Shown: positions 42,118-50,827 of the stretch, piece after piece
Layout of the letters: each line of letters starts with the position of its first letter
Position numbering within the stretch: the first letter of the stretch is position 1
Assembly: GCA_902784585.1 (NCBI GenBank)
Contig: CACZVM010000008.1
Coordinates: forward strand, 1-64,000
Origin: an uncultured Bacteroidales bacterium
Lineage (GTDB): Bacteria > Bacteroidota > Bacteroidia > Bacteroidales > Paludibacteraceae
Reading direction: 5' to 3'
Length of the DNA: 64,000 nt
Translations under genes and position numbers: made by a program
The notes under the pieces: model-generated
What the model was told of the DNA's origin: nothing
The model's database searches: none
What the model saw: the letters and a program-made list of their open reading frames with translations, nothing else

Positions 42118-44311
42118 ATACGGAGGCCTGTTGGCACTCCTCCTGTTCTGCAGCCTCAGTCTGTCGGCGCAGAATTACCATGTGACAGCCACCCAGCTCA
42201 AGCATGACGTGAAAGATCTGTCGCAACGCTCCTCCAAGGTGCTCGACCAGAATGGTGAGCGCTGTGCCTTGTTGCGTTTTGAAACCCCTGTGCCCACCTT
42301 GTTCACTTTCCAACTGGGTGCGCAGCAGATAGAGAAACGCGAGAACAAGGAGGATGAAGTGTGGATTTGGGTCAGTGCGGACGTGCGTAAGATGACGATT
42401 GCTTGCGAGAACTGCGAACCGCTGCGTGACTACCGCGTGACGCTCAAGGCCGGCAATGTCTATCGGGCCAAACTGACCACCGGACTGCCCCAGGAGAGCA
42501 GTACTCACCAGTTCCTCAACCTCTACTGCGAACAGACACCTTACTTCGTTTCTATCGACGGCGGTGAACCGCAGAAGAGTGAGACACGTACGTTCCATGC
42601 CGACCTGCAGATTGGTCGTCACGAACTGCGCATCACGGCACCTTTGTATCAACCTACATCGAAGACCGTTCGTCTGCTGCGTAGCCACGCTTGCAACGAC
42701 ACCGTCAAGCTGGAGAAGAACTACGGCGAAATCCAGATCACGGCGAACATGAACAGTTATACCGTCAAGTTAGACGACGAACTGCAGACCAACATCCGAA
42801 TGGTGAAAGCCGAGCCGGGTACCCACCGCCTCGTCATCAGCAAGGAGAAATACGAGACCTACGAGACTGTTGTCAACGTTCGCCTGGGCGAGGTGACGCC
42901 TCTCAACGTCAAGCTCTCGCCGGCCTACTCGATGTTCAATATCACCGCACGTGATCGCGAGACCGAAATATGGGTGGACGGCGTGCTGCGTGGCCATGAG
43001 TCGGTACAGGTGGCACTGGAGTATGGAGTGCATACCATCGAGGGCCGTCGCACCGGATTCGACCCGTGGGAGTACAGTGTGCATGAGTTCGATGCCACTT
43101 CTGCACGTGCTATCGTTATTCCCAAACTGGTGCAGCAGTTCGGTTCGGCCCGTCTGTCGGTCTTCCCCGTGCAGGCAACGATGCGACTGGATGGCGAAGA
43201 GGTGACGATGAACGATGGTGTATATGTAGCGTCTCGTATTGCCACCGGCAAGCACTATGTGCATATCCGCATGGAGGATTTTATGACGATCATCGATACC
43301 TTCACCGTGCAGTCGAGCACGCAGTTCATCCGCGACTATCAGATGCAGCACATCGCCATGGGTTATGTGGTGATTCATACCGACAAAGAGGTGGCGATCT
43401 ACCGTGTGTTGGACCAGGAAAATCAACTCCTCTTCTTGGGTAAAGGCGAGTCGGTTGGTAAGATGCCTGCCGGCGAGCAGACCATCGTCTTGCGTAACAC
43501 CGATCAGGTGGAGTGCTTCTATCGTATCATCGTCAAGGAGGGTACTAACGAGCAGTCGTTCTCGTTGCCGTACACGCGGGATCTGAAGGTGCGTCCTAAC
43601 AAGGAACTGACGCATATCCAACTGCAGGATGAGAAACATCATACCTACGAACTGAAAGCCCATCGTACCAAGACACTTGAGCCGCGACTCTATACGATGA
43701 CGATCAACCGCAAGGGCTATCCGGCCTACACCGACACGCTCGATCTGCGGTTGTCTGAGCGCCGCCACGTGGTATATCACGCTACGATGCAAAAGCAGGG
43801 CGAAGAGAAGAGCAAGGTGCGCCCCGTCTATTCCGACGGCTCGGTGCGTCATCGCTTCTACGATAATGCCGGCGAATGGTTCTTTGGCGTTGTGGACTTC
43901 GGCTATCAGTTCGATTTCGCCCACTACGGTCATTATCTGACCTTTGGTCTGGCACCGATGCGCTATAAGATGTTGGGATTCAATCTGCTGGATGCCGAAC
44001 TCTGCGTAGCCAGCAACGACACGTTGCAGAAGAGGAACTTCACCTATCGTCCTAAGATATCGGCTGTGCTGCCCTGCGGACGCGGTTTCGCATGGACGTT
44101 CTACGGCGGTGCTACCATCGGATTGAACCATTCCAACATCGGACTGCTGGGTGGCACTGCGATGCAAATCAATACTTCCGGTATTTGTCCGGTCAACCTA
44201 TATGCCGAATATCGTCACCCGCTCAAGGGCGCCGATAAGGACAATGCGAATGTCAAGGCGTACGAACGTTTCCGGATTGGTCTTAGTTTCTCGCTGGGAG
44301 TAGATCGCTAA
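42098..44311 (+). CDS. PEGA-repeat envelope protein with C-terminal beta-barrel
   Basis: 737 residues with a signal peptide ending S-L-S-L-S-A-Q. From about 130 to 400 are several beta-rich repeats of the PEGA type (I-x-V-D-G-V-L-R-G...G-x-H-T-I-x-G-R), which often occur in surface-layer or membrane-bound proteins. The last 150 residues alternate short amphipathic strands (V-V-D-F-G-Y-Q-F-D-F, then F-R-I-G-L-S-F-S-L-G-V) as in a small outer-membrane barrel. It follows and overlaps the LPP20-like gene. A scaffold or cell-wall-binding role is inferred. Its end overlaps the convergent lpxB by 29 bases. Confidence 0.65.
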   Translation: MVNGFSKYGGLLALLLFCSLSLSAQNYHVTATQLKHDVKDLSQRSSKVLDQNGERCALLRFETPVPTLFTFQLGAQQIEKRENKEDEVWIWVSADVRKMTIACENCEPLRDYRVTLKAGNVYRAKLTTGLPQESSTHQFLNLYCEQTPYFVSIDGGEPQKSETRTFHADLQIGRHELRITAPLYQPTSKTVRLLRSHACNDTVKLEKNYGEIQITANMNSYTVKLDDELQTNIRMVKAEPGTHRLVISKEKYETYETVVNVRLGEVTPLNVKLSPAYSMFNITARDRETEIWVDGVLRGHESVQVALEYGVHTIEGRRTGFDPWEYSVHEFDATSARAIVIPKLVQQFGSARLSVFPVQATMRLDGEEVTMNDGVYVASRIATGKHYVHIRMEDFMTIIDTFTVQSSTQFIRDYQMQHIAMGYVVIHTDKEVAIYRVLDQENQLLFLGKGESVGKMPAGEQTIVLRNTDQVECFYRIIVKEGTNEQSFSLPYTRDLKVRPNKELTHIQLQDEKHHTYELKAHRTKTLEPRLYTMTINRKGYPAYTDTLDLRLSERRHVVYHATMQKQGEEKSKVRPVYSDGSVRHRFYDNAGEWFFGVVDFGYQFDFAHYGHYLTFGLAPMRYKMLGFNLLDAELCVASNDTLQKRNFTYRPKISAVLPCGRGFAWTFYGGATIGLNHSNIGLLGGTAMQINTSGICPVNLYAEYRHPLKGADKDNANVKAYERFRIGLSFSLGVDR

Positions 44312-45383
44312 TCGTAGCGTGCTCCGTGTGCAGAAGATCAGATATATGCTCGTAACCCGCGAGCATATATTTTTTGTATGCCTCGTCCGTCAGCAGACGG
44401 CGCAAGGCTTGCTCAATGCGATCGGCAGTGAAGTCGTTCGCCACCAGTTCGGCTATCAATTCTTCTTCGGCCAGAATATTGACCAGTGTGAAATGACGGA
44501 TAGAGAAGAAGAGGGGTTGAGCCCAGCGGATCATACCCATCAGTCGGGGATAATGGATTTGATATACCGCCACTTGCGGACAACCCAGCAGTGCTGTCTC
44601 CAGCGTGGCTGTTCCCGAGTTGACCACGGCGGCTGTGGCACGACATACGGTGTCGTAGGTATGACGCGAGAGTGTCTCGCCCTCACGCATGTAGGGGGTA
44701 TAAAAACCATCTTCTATACCCGGTGCGGCTGTCACCTCAATGCGATAACCCGCGATGCGTCGTGCCGCTTCGAGCATCACCGGCAGACAGCTGCTCACCT
44801 CCGCCGGACGACTGCCCGGCAGCAGGGCGATCATTGCCTCGCGTGTGCATGGAGGGGTCTGCTGTAGGTATGCATCAATGGCCTTTGCCGTAGGATTGCC
44901 CACATAGGTGCATTGATATCCGCGACGGGCGTAGTAGTCGGTCTCAAAGGGGAAGATGCCCCATACCTGGTCGCACAGACGCGCGATGCGATGGATGCGC
45001 CAGCTCTTCCATGCCCATACCTTAGGCGGGATATAATAGATGATGCGGGTCTGGGGTAGGTGCCGGCGACAGTAGGCGGCGATGCGCAGGTTGAAGCTGG
45101 GGTAGTCCACCAGTATCAGCACGTCCGGCCGTTCGCTGAGCAGCGCCTCACGGGCGATGCGCAGGTTACTACGCACCTTACCCAGGTTGCGTAGCACGGC
45201 TACGAAACCCATGTAGGCCATCTGGCGGTAGTCCTGATAGAGGCGACAACCGGCGGAGGCCATTCGGTCTCCGCCTAGTCCTGCCCAGTGTGCCTCGGGG
45301 TCGCGGAGCGAGATCTGCTCCATCAACGCCCCTGCGTGTTGGTCACCGGACGCTTCGCCTGCTATGATGAAATATTTAGCCAT
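44283..45383 (-). CDS. lpxB: Lipid-A-disaccharide synthase LpxB
   Basis: 366 residues. LpxB joins UDP-diacylglucosamine and lipid X at the inner membrane. The N-terminal I-I-A-G-E-A-S-G-D near residue 6, M-G-F-V-A-V-L near 58, I-Y-Y-I-P-P-K-V-W-A-W near 118, L-L-P-G-S-R near 185 and N-S-G-T-A-T-L-E-T-A near 258 are all typical. The 29-base overlap with the convergent gene means its final residues (about 10) are encoded opposite that gene's last codons. A short tandem repeat (45387-45446) separates it from the M16 gene upstream. Confidence 0.95.
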   Translation of the reverse strand: MAKYFIIAGEASGDQHAGALMEQISLRDPEAHWAGLGGDRMASAGCRLYQDYRQMAYMGFVAVLRNLGKVRSNLRIAREALLSERPDVLILVDYPSFNLRIAAYCRRHLPQTRIIYYIPPKVWAWKSWRIHRIARLCDQVWGIFPFETDYYARRGYQCTYVGNPTAKAIDAYLQQTPPCTREAMIALLPGSRPAEVSSCLPVMLEAARRIAGYRIEVTAAPGIEDGFYTPYMREGETLSRHTYDTVCRATAAVVNSGTATLETALLGCPQVAVYQIHYPRLMGMIRWAQPLFFSIRHFTLVNILAEEELIAELVANDFTADRIEQALRRLLTDEAYKKYMLAGYEHISDLLHTEHATISDLLPARN

Positions 45384-45386
45384 TGG

Positions 45387-45446
45387 TATTCAGCATTCAG
45401 CTTTCAGACTTTTTCTTCTGATGGCTGACGGCTGATAGCTGACGGC
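45387..45446 (+). repeat. CAGCTATCAGC/CAGCATTCAGC-type short repeats
   Basis: Degenerate units such as CAGCATTCAGCTTTCAG and GGCTGACGGCTGATAGCTGAC fill the lpxB-M16 gap. Related strings lie inside uvrA (about 54262-54300) and the pullulanase gene (about 59739-59780). Confidence 0.5.
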
Positions 45447-45449
45447 TTC

Positions 45450-48254
45450 TTATTCGGGGAACATCACCACTTCAAACACGTTGCCTGCGGCTACCAGTTG
45501 ACGGAGTGTCTCTTGGACGGTTTTTGCGGTGATGGACTCTACGGCCGCTTTATAGTCGCGGATGTTGTTCTCGCCGTACATATAGTACATATAGAGCGAC
45601 TGGCGCCAGTAGGTGTTCTGCTCCAGGTCCTCCTGATAGTCTTTGAGCATCGACTCCTTCTCTTTCTGCAGGTCACTGGCCAGCGGGCCGTTTGCGATGA
45701 TGGTCTGTACTTCCTCGTGGATGATCTCCATCAGGCGCTCTTGCTTCTTCGGATCGGTGTCGAACTGCATGATCAGACCGGCATAAGGAGTAGGCAGAAT
45801 ATTCATGAAGCCGTAGGTGCCTACGCCATACGAACCGCCTTCGCGTTCACGGATCGACTCCAGATAGCGGGTCGAGAGGATGCGGCCGATGATCTCCATA
45901 TTCAGGTCGTTGGCCATCGAGTAAGGCATGTCGTACGAGGTGTACTGGATACGGTTGCTGGCGGTGGTGGTCTCCATCGGACGGCTGAAGTAGTTCTTCT
46001 GCATGCCGAGGGTTACGGTCTCATGATGATCAATGATCTGCTCGCGGCATTTCTTCTTGGTCTTGAGTCCGCCCAACCACTGGCAGATCAGCTCTTTCAC
46101 TTTCTGATCCTTGGGATCAATATTGCCTACGAAGACGAAGGTGAAGTCAGCCGGGTTGGCAAAGCGTGCTTTGTAGATGCTGAGTGCTTTGTCCAGCTGT
46201 ACGCGTTGCAGTGCCGTGGTGTCGAAGAGGATCGTACGCTCCGAGTGGTTCGACTGCATCATCTGGATCGAGTCGGAGAACGTGGTCTTGGGGTTCTTGT
46301 CGCGGTTGGCCAGCTGGTTGCGCAGGATACTCATCAGCGTCTTGTAGGCCTCTTCATCGCGACGCGGCGATGTGAAGTAGAGGTAGGTCAACTGCAGCAT
46401 CGTCTCCAGGTCTTTGATAGCCGACGAACCTTGTATGCGTTCGGTCTTTTCGGATATATCCGGTTCGACCGATACGGTCTTGCCCGTCAGGGCTTTCTCC
46501 AGTTGGGTGGCATTGAACGTGCCGATGCCCGAGAACTGGATGATGGCGGTAGCCACCTGTGCCGAAGGCAGGTCGGCAGTCTTCACCTGACTCAGTCCGC
46601 CTTTCGAGAAAGCTTGCATCAAGATCTCGTCGGCCTTGAAGTCGGTAGGATGGAACACCACCTTGATGCCGTTCGAGAGGGTCCATTCGGTCGATTCGAT
46701 ATCCTCGTTGTAGCGGATGGATTTGATCTTGCCTTTGCGGGGTGCTTTTTTCACCAGCACCTTGTCGATGGCTTCCTCTGCCGGAGCTTCTATCGCAAGT
46801 TCTTGCATCGCGTTGAGCGACTGGAGGATCGTCTCCTCCGTAGGTATGTTCACGCCCTTTTTCTGAGGACCGGAGATAGCCACAGTGGGGTTGGGATGGG
46901 TGAGTGCCTTGGTAATGTTGTTGACGGCATCAAGGGTGATGACGGGCATCATCGCCTGTACGAACTCGTATTCCCATTGTGCACCTGGCATCGACTCGCC
47001 GTTCTCGAAATGGCGGATACATTCGCGGGCGAGGGTGATGTTCTTGCGGGTGTTGCGCTCGTTGTAGTATTTCTCCATTGCATTGAGTTTCTCGCTCTTC
47101 ACGCGGTCCAACTCGCTCTGCGTAAATCCGTAGCGGTGCATCTTCTCCAGTTGGAAGAGCAGGTCGTTCAGGGCCTCTGTCTCGCGTCCCTCTTTGGGAA
47201 TGGAGATGGCATAGAAAGCGTCCATCAGTTTGACGGCTTCGCCGTATTGGCAACCGGCACCGGTGAACGAAGCCTCGGGGTTGAGTGCCAGTTCGCTGAA
47301 GCGGTTGTTGAGCATGTCGCACGCCAGTTCGCGGATGAGGTTGAGCATGTATTCTTGTGCTGTGCCTTGCAGGGCGGCGGGCAGTTGGTCGAACTTATAC
47401 TCCAGCGTAATGCGGCTGCCTTCGGCCTCGGGGTCGGTCACGATAGCCACCAGCGGCTTGTCATTGTGGTTGACGGTGTAGATGGGACGCTCGCCGTAGT
47501 TCTTACGGCGCGGCACGTTGGCCCAGAGCGCCTTGATCTTGGCCTCTATCGTATCTACGTTGATATCACCCACCACGATGATGGCTTGGTTGTCCGGACC
47601 ATACCATTTGTAGTAGTAGTCGCGCAGGGCCTGGTAGGCGAAGTTGTTGATCACAGCTGTGTCGCCTATCACGTCGCGCTTGGCGTACTGCGTACCCGGG
47701 TACATCTTCGCGTTCAGCTCTTTCCAGATGCGTCTGCGGGCTGTACGACCTGTGCGCCACTCTTCCAGGATTACACCGCGCTCGGCGTCTATCTCCTCGT
47801 CCAGCAGCGACAGACCGCAACTCCAATCGTGCATGACGAGCAGTGCGCTGTCCACGATGCCTTCACGGTAGGTAGGCACGTCGCTCAACCGATAGACAGT
47901 TTCGTCAATCGAGGTGTAGGCGTTGATGTTACCACCGAAGTTGACACCCACCGACTCAAAATAGTTGATGATGCCCTTGCCCTCAAAGTGTTCCGTGCCG
48001 TTGAAGGCCATGTGCTCCAGGAAGTGGGCCAGACCGTTCTGGTTGTCCTCCTCCAGGATGGCACCTACCGCCTGGGCGATATGGAACTCACAGCGCTGTT
48101 TGGGTTGCTCGTTGTGACGGATGTAATAGGTCAGTCCGTTGTCCAACTTGCCGTAGCGAACCTCGGGGTCCATCGGCAGTTTCTGCGGCGCGTCTTGCGC
48201 CCATACCATCGTGGCTGCACCCAGCAGCACAAGGTTAAGCAGTAGTCGTTTCAT
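45450..48254 (-). CDS. M16-family zinc metallopeptidase
   Basis: 934 residues with a signal peptide ending A-T-M-V-W-A. The inverted zinc motif H-F-L-E-H is near residue 77, and the distal glutamate is in E-R-G-V-I-L-E-E near 162, as in pitrilysin/insulinase-type enzymes. The second half repeats the fold without zinc residues, as expected. Such exported M16 proteases degrade peptides in the periplasm or at the surface. Its start overlaps the ftsH end by 20 bases, so it is the last gene of an rsfS-ftsH-M16 operon. Several long plus-strand frames opposite it are shadows. Confidence 0.93.
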   Translation of the reverse strand: MKRLLLNLVLLGAATMVWAQDAPQKLPMDPEVRYGKLDNGLTYYIRHNEQPKQRCEFHIAQAVGAILEEDNQNGLAHFLEHMAFNGTEHFEGKGIINYFESVGVNFGGNINAYTSIDETVYRLSDVPTYREGIVDSALLVMHDWSCGLSLLDEEIDAERGVILEEWRTGRTARRRIWKELNAKMYPGTQYAKRDVIGDTAVINNFAYQALRDYYYKWYGPDNQAIIVVGDINVDTIEAKIKALWANVPRRKNYGERPIYTVNHNDKPLVAIVTDPEAEGSRITLEYKFDQLPAALQGTAQEYMLNLIRELACDMLNNRFSELALNPEASFTGAGCQYGEAVKLMDAFYAISIPKEGRETEALNDLLFQLEKMHRYGFTQSELDRVKSEKLNAMEKYYNERNTRKNITLARECIRHFENGESMPGAQWEYEFVQAMMPVITLDAVNNITKALTHPNPTVAISGPQKKGVNIPTEETILQSLNAMQELAIEAPAEEAIDKVLVKKAPRKGKIKSIRYNEDIESTEWTLSNGIKVVFHPTDFKADEILMQAFSKGGLSQVKTADLPSAQVATAIIQFSGIGTFNATQLEKALTGKTVSVEPDISEKTERIQGSSAIKDLETMLQLTYLYFTSPRRDEEAYKTLMSILRNQLANRDKNPKTTFSDSIQMMQSNHSERTILFDTTALQRVQLDKALSIYKARFANPADFTFVFVGNIDPKDQKVKELICQWLGGLKTKKKCREQIIDHHETVTLGMQKNYFSRPMETTTASNRIQYTSYDMPYSMANDLNMEIIGRILSTRYLESIREREGGSYGVGTYGFMNILPTPYAGLIMQFDTDPKKQERLMEIIHEEVQTIIANGPLASDLQKEKESMLKDYQEDLEQNTYWRQSLYMYYMYGENNIRDYKAAVESITAKTVQETLRQLVAAGNVFEVVMFPE

Positions 48255-50295
48255 TTGTATGATCGTTTGTTGTTTGTTCCTGTTTCTTCCGGGGTTTCCT
48301 GACCGCCTTCTTTTTGGGGGCGGGTTTCGGGGCGGCTTCCTTATTGGCCTCCAGCAGCTCGTCGCCGCGGCTCTTCCACGGACGCGGACCGAGGATGGCC
48401 TCTACATCTTCGTTGGTGATCACCTCTCGCTCGATGAGCAGTTGGGCTATCTGGTGGTGCCCCTCGGCGTGCTCACTCAGTATCTGCTTGGCACGTGCCA
48501 TCTGTTCGGCGATGATGCGTTGGGTCTCTTGGTCAATCAGCGAAGCAGTCTTGTCCGAGTAGGGCTTGGTGAAGCCGTAGTCGTAGCGGCCGGTGGAGTC
48601 GTAGAAGCTCACGTCTTTCAGCTTGTCGCTCATGCCGTAATAGGCCACCATGGCGTACGCCTGCTTGGTGGCGCGTTCCAGATCGTTGAGCGCACCGGTA
48701 GAGGTCTGCTCGAGGAACAGTTGTTCGGCAGCACGGCCACCCAGCAACGAACAGAGTTCGTCTTGTATATGATCCATATTGGTCAGTTGTCGCTCTTCGG
48801 GCAGATACCAGGCTGCGCCCAGTGCCATGCCACGCGGTACGATCGTCACTTTCACGAGCGGGTTGGCCCAGCGGAGCAGCCAGCTTATGGTGGCGTGACC
48901 GGCTTCGTGGAAGGCGATCGATCGTTTCTCGTCGTCGGTCATGATCTTGTTCTTGCGCTCCAATCCGCCTACGATGCGGTCTACGGCATCCATGAAGTCC
49001 TGTTTGCCTACTTTCTTATGTCCGCCGCGAGCGGCTATCAGTGCCGCCTCGTTGCAAACGTTGGCGATGTCGGCTCCCGAGAAGCCGGGAGTCTGCTTGG
49101 CCAGGAAGTCGATGTCCATCGTGTTGTCCAACTTCAGCGGACGCAGATGCACCTCAAAGATCTCCTTGCGCTCTTGCAGGTCGGGCAACTCCACGTGTAT
49201 CTGCCTGTCGAATCGTCCTGCACGCAGCAGGGCGGAGTCGAGTACGTCGGCGCGGTTGGTGGCGGCTAGGATGATCACACCCGAGTTGGTGCCGAAACCG
49301 TCCATCTCCGTGAGCAGCTGGTTGAGCGTGCTCTCACGCTCATCGTTCCCACCGGTCATCACGCCCTTGCCGCGGGCACGACCGATAGCGTCAATCTCGT
49401 CAATGAAGATGATAGCCGGTGCCTTCTCCTTGGCCTGACGGAACAGGTCGCGTACACGGCTAGCTCCTACACCCACGAACATCTCTACGAAGTCCGATCC
49501 GCTCATCGAGAAGAACGGTACGTCCGCTTCACCTGCCACCGCCTTGGCGAGCAGGGTTTTACCCGTGCCCGGAGGACCTACCAGCAGCGCACCCTTGGGT
49601 ATCTTGGCTCCTATCTCGGTATATTTCTGCGGGTTCTTGAGGAATGCTACTATCTCCTGCACCTCCTGCTTCGCACCGTACAGACCGGCTACGTCCTTGA
49701 AGGTCACTTTGTCTTTCTTGTCCTTGTCGAACAGTTGTGCACGCGCTTTACCCACACCGAAGATGCCGCCACCCATACCGCTGCCTACGCCGCGGCTCAG
49801 GTAGATGAAGAAGAAGAGCATCAGGGCGAAAGGCAGTACGTTCATTAGGATCACATACCAGTAGTCTCTGGTCTTCTCGTAGGTCACGTCTATCGCCGCT
49901 TGCCCGTTGGCCTTACGCGTGGCGTTGATGCCCTGTATGTACTTGTCAAATTCCTCCACCGAGGGTACCTGACTCTTCAGTTGTCCTTTGGCCTGTTCGC
50001 CTGCGCCCTGCGAACCGAACACGACGGCGTACGACTTGGGGCGTACCGTCGCCTTGGCACTCAGGTCGTCATAGACGGTCATCTTCTCCACCGCGTCCAC
50101 CTCGATATAGGCGGTCAACTTGGTGTAACTCAATTCCTTGCTTGCTCCTTGCGAGTCGCGGTCGCCGAACAGGTAGAAGCCCAGCAGGGCAAAACCGATT
50201 GTATAGAGCAATATACTGAACCAACGACGCGGACCCGAAGGCTGTCCCTGCGGCTCCTGCGAACCGGGTTTGCGTTTGTCTGATTTGTCTGCCAT
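48235..50295 (-). CDS. ftsH: ATP-dependent zinc metalloprotease FtsH
   Basis: 686 residues. A membrane-anchored AAA+ protease that degrades unstable membrane and cytosolic proteins. Transmembrane helices lie at about 25-43 and 145-163; Walker A G-P-P-G-T-G-K-T near 237, Walker [12 protein letters not shown] near 293, the second region of homology near 340, and the protease zinc motif H-E-A-G-H-A near 460. The C-terminal tail is Lys/Pro/Thr-rich. It starts 14 bases after rsfS and overlaps the M16 gene at its end. Confidence 0.97.
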   Translation of the reverse strand: MADKSDKRKPGSQEPQGQPSGPRRWFSILLYTIGFALLGFYLFGDRDSQGASKELSYTKLTAYIEVDAVEKMTVYDDLSAKATVRPKSYAVVFGSQGAGEQAKGQLKSQVPSVEEFDKYIQGINATRKANGQAAIDVTYEKTRDYWYVILMNVLPFALMLFFFIYLSRGVGSGMGGGIFGVGKARAQLFDKDKKDKVTFKDVAGLYGAKQEVQEIVAFLKNPQKYTEIGAKIPKGALLVGPPGTGKTLLAKAVAGEADVPFFSMSGSDFVEMFVGVGASRVRDLFRQAKEKAPAIIFIDEIDAIGRARGKGVMTGGNDERESTLNQLLTEMDGFGTNSGVIILAATNRADVLDSALLRAGRFDRQIHVELPDLQERKEIFEVHLRPLKLDNTMDIDFLAKQTPGFSGADIANVCNEAALIAARGGHKKVGKQDFMDAVDRIVGGLERKNKIMTDDEKRSIAFHEAGHATISWLLRWANPLVKVTIVPRGMALGAAWYLPEERQLTNMDHIQDELCSLLGGRAAEQLFLEQTSTGALNDLERATKQAYAMVAYYGMSDKLKDVSFYDSTGRYDYGFTKPYSDKTASLIDQETQRIIAEQMARAKQILSEHAEGHHQIAQLLIEREVITNEDVEAILGPRPWKSRGDELLEANKEAAPKPAPKKKAVRKPRKKQEQTTNDHTNETTTA

Positions 50296-50309
50296 AAATT
50301 CTGATTGCT

Positions 50310-50675
50310 TTAAAGCATTTCCGGTAGTTCGTTAATCTTGCCGTCCGACCAGAGGTGTTCGATGTCGTAGAAGGCACGCGGTTCGCGCTGCATGACGTGT
50401 ACGAAGATGGTTCCGTAGTCCATGGCAATCCATTCGGCGTTGTCCTGTCCGGCTACCGACAGCGGGTGTACATGAGTGGTGGTACGAACGAAGTCGTCTA
50501 TCTCGTCGGCGATGGCACTCACCTGCGTGTTGCTCTGGCCCTCGCAGATGATCATCATCTCCACCGGGGCTTCTTTGATCTTCTTCAGGTCAATCGTCAC
50601 GATGCGCTGACCCTTACGATTGCGGATTCCTTCGATAATGGTATCCGCCAGTTTCTTGGTTGTTATCTCTTTCAT
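50310..50675 (-). CDS. rsfS: Ribosomal silencing factor RsfS
   Basis: 121 residues. RsfS binds ribosomal protein L14 and prevents subunit joining when nutrients are scarce. Landmarks are D-T-I-I-E-G near residue 11, M-I-I-C-E-G-Q-S-N-T-Q-V near 41-52, and D-Y-G-T-I-F-V-H-V-M near 86, followed by R-A-F-Y-D-I-E-H-L-W. It is the first gene of the unit with ftsH, an arrangement common in Bacteroidota. Confidence 0.95.
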   Translation of the reverse strand: MKEITTKKLADTIIEGIRNRKGQRIVTIDLKKIKEAPVEMMIICEGQSNTQVSAIADEIDDFVRTTTHVHPLSVAGQDNAEWIAMDYGTIFVHVMQREPRAFYDIEHLWSDGKINELPEML

Positions 50676-50710
50676 AAATAGTGTTATTGCTTCTTAACAA
50701 ATATTTCGGC

Positions 50711-50745
50711 TGCAAAGGTACTACAAATTTTTCAAATTTACAAAC
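50711..50745 (-). promoter_or_regulatory. Promoter of rsfS-ftsH-M16 (minus strand)
   Basis: On the minus strand: TTTGTAAATTTGAAA then TTTGTAGTACCTTTGC, 35-70 bases before the rsfS start. Confidence 0.7.
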
Positions 50746-50767
50746 TTTTAGGTCAAATTTTCAAAAT

Positions 50768-50827
50768 TACCAATGACCAATCACCAATCACCAATCACCA
50801 ATGACCAATGACCAATCACCAATCACC
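50768..50827 (+). repeat. CCAATCA/CCAATGA heptamer array overlapping the antiporter stop
   Basis: About eight units (CCAATGA, CCAATCA x3, CCAATGA x2, CCAATCA x2). The antiporter's stop codon (minus-strand TGA, 50823-50825) is part of the last unit. Confidence 0.8.

Noticed and set aside
45498..48245. Long plus-strand ORF of 915 residues opposite the M16 peptidase
   Set aside because: It lies wholly antisense to a gene with clear catalytic motifs, has no recognisable domain, and such frames follow from codon bias. The same applies to the long frames at 20467-22353, 23008-24450, 37826-39727, 42770-44167 and 56295-57629.
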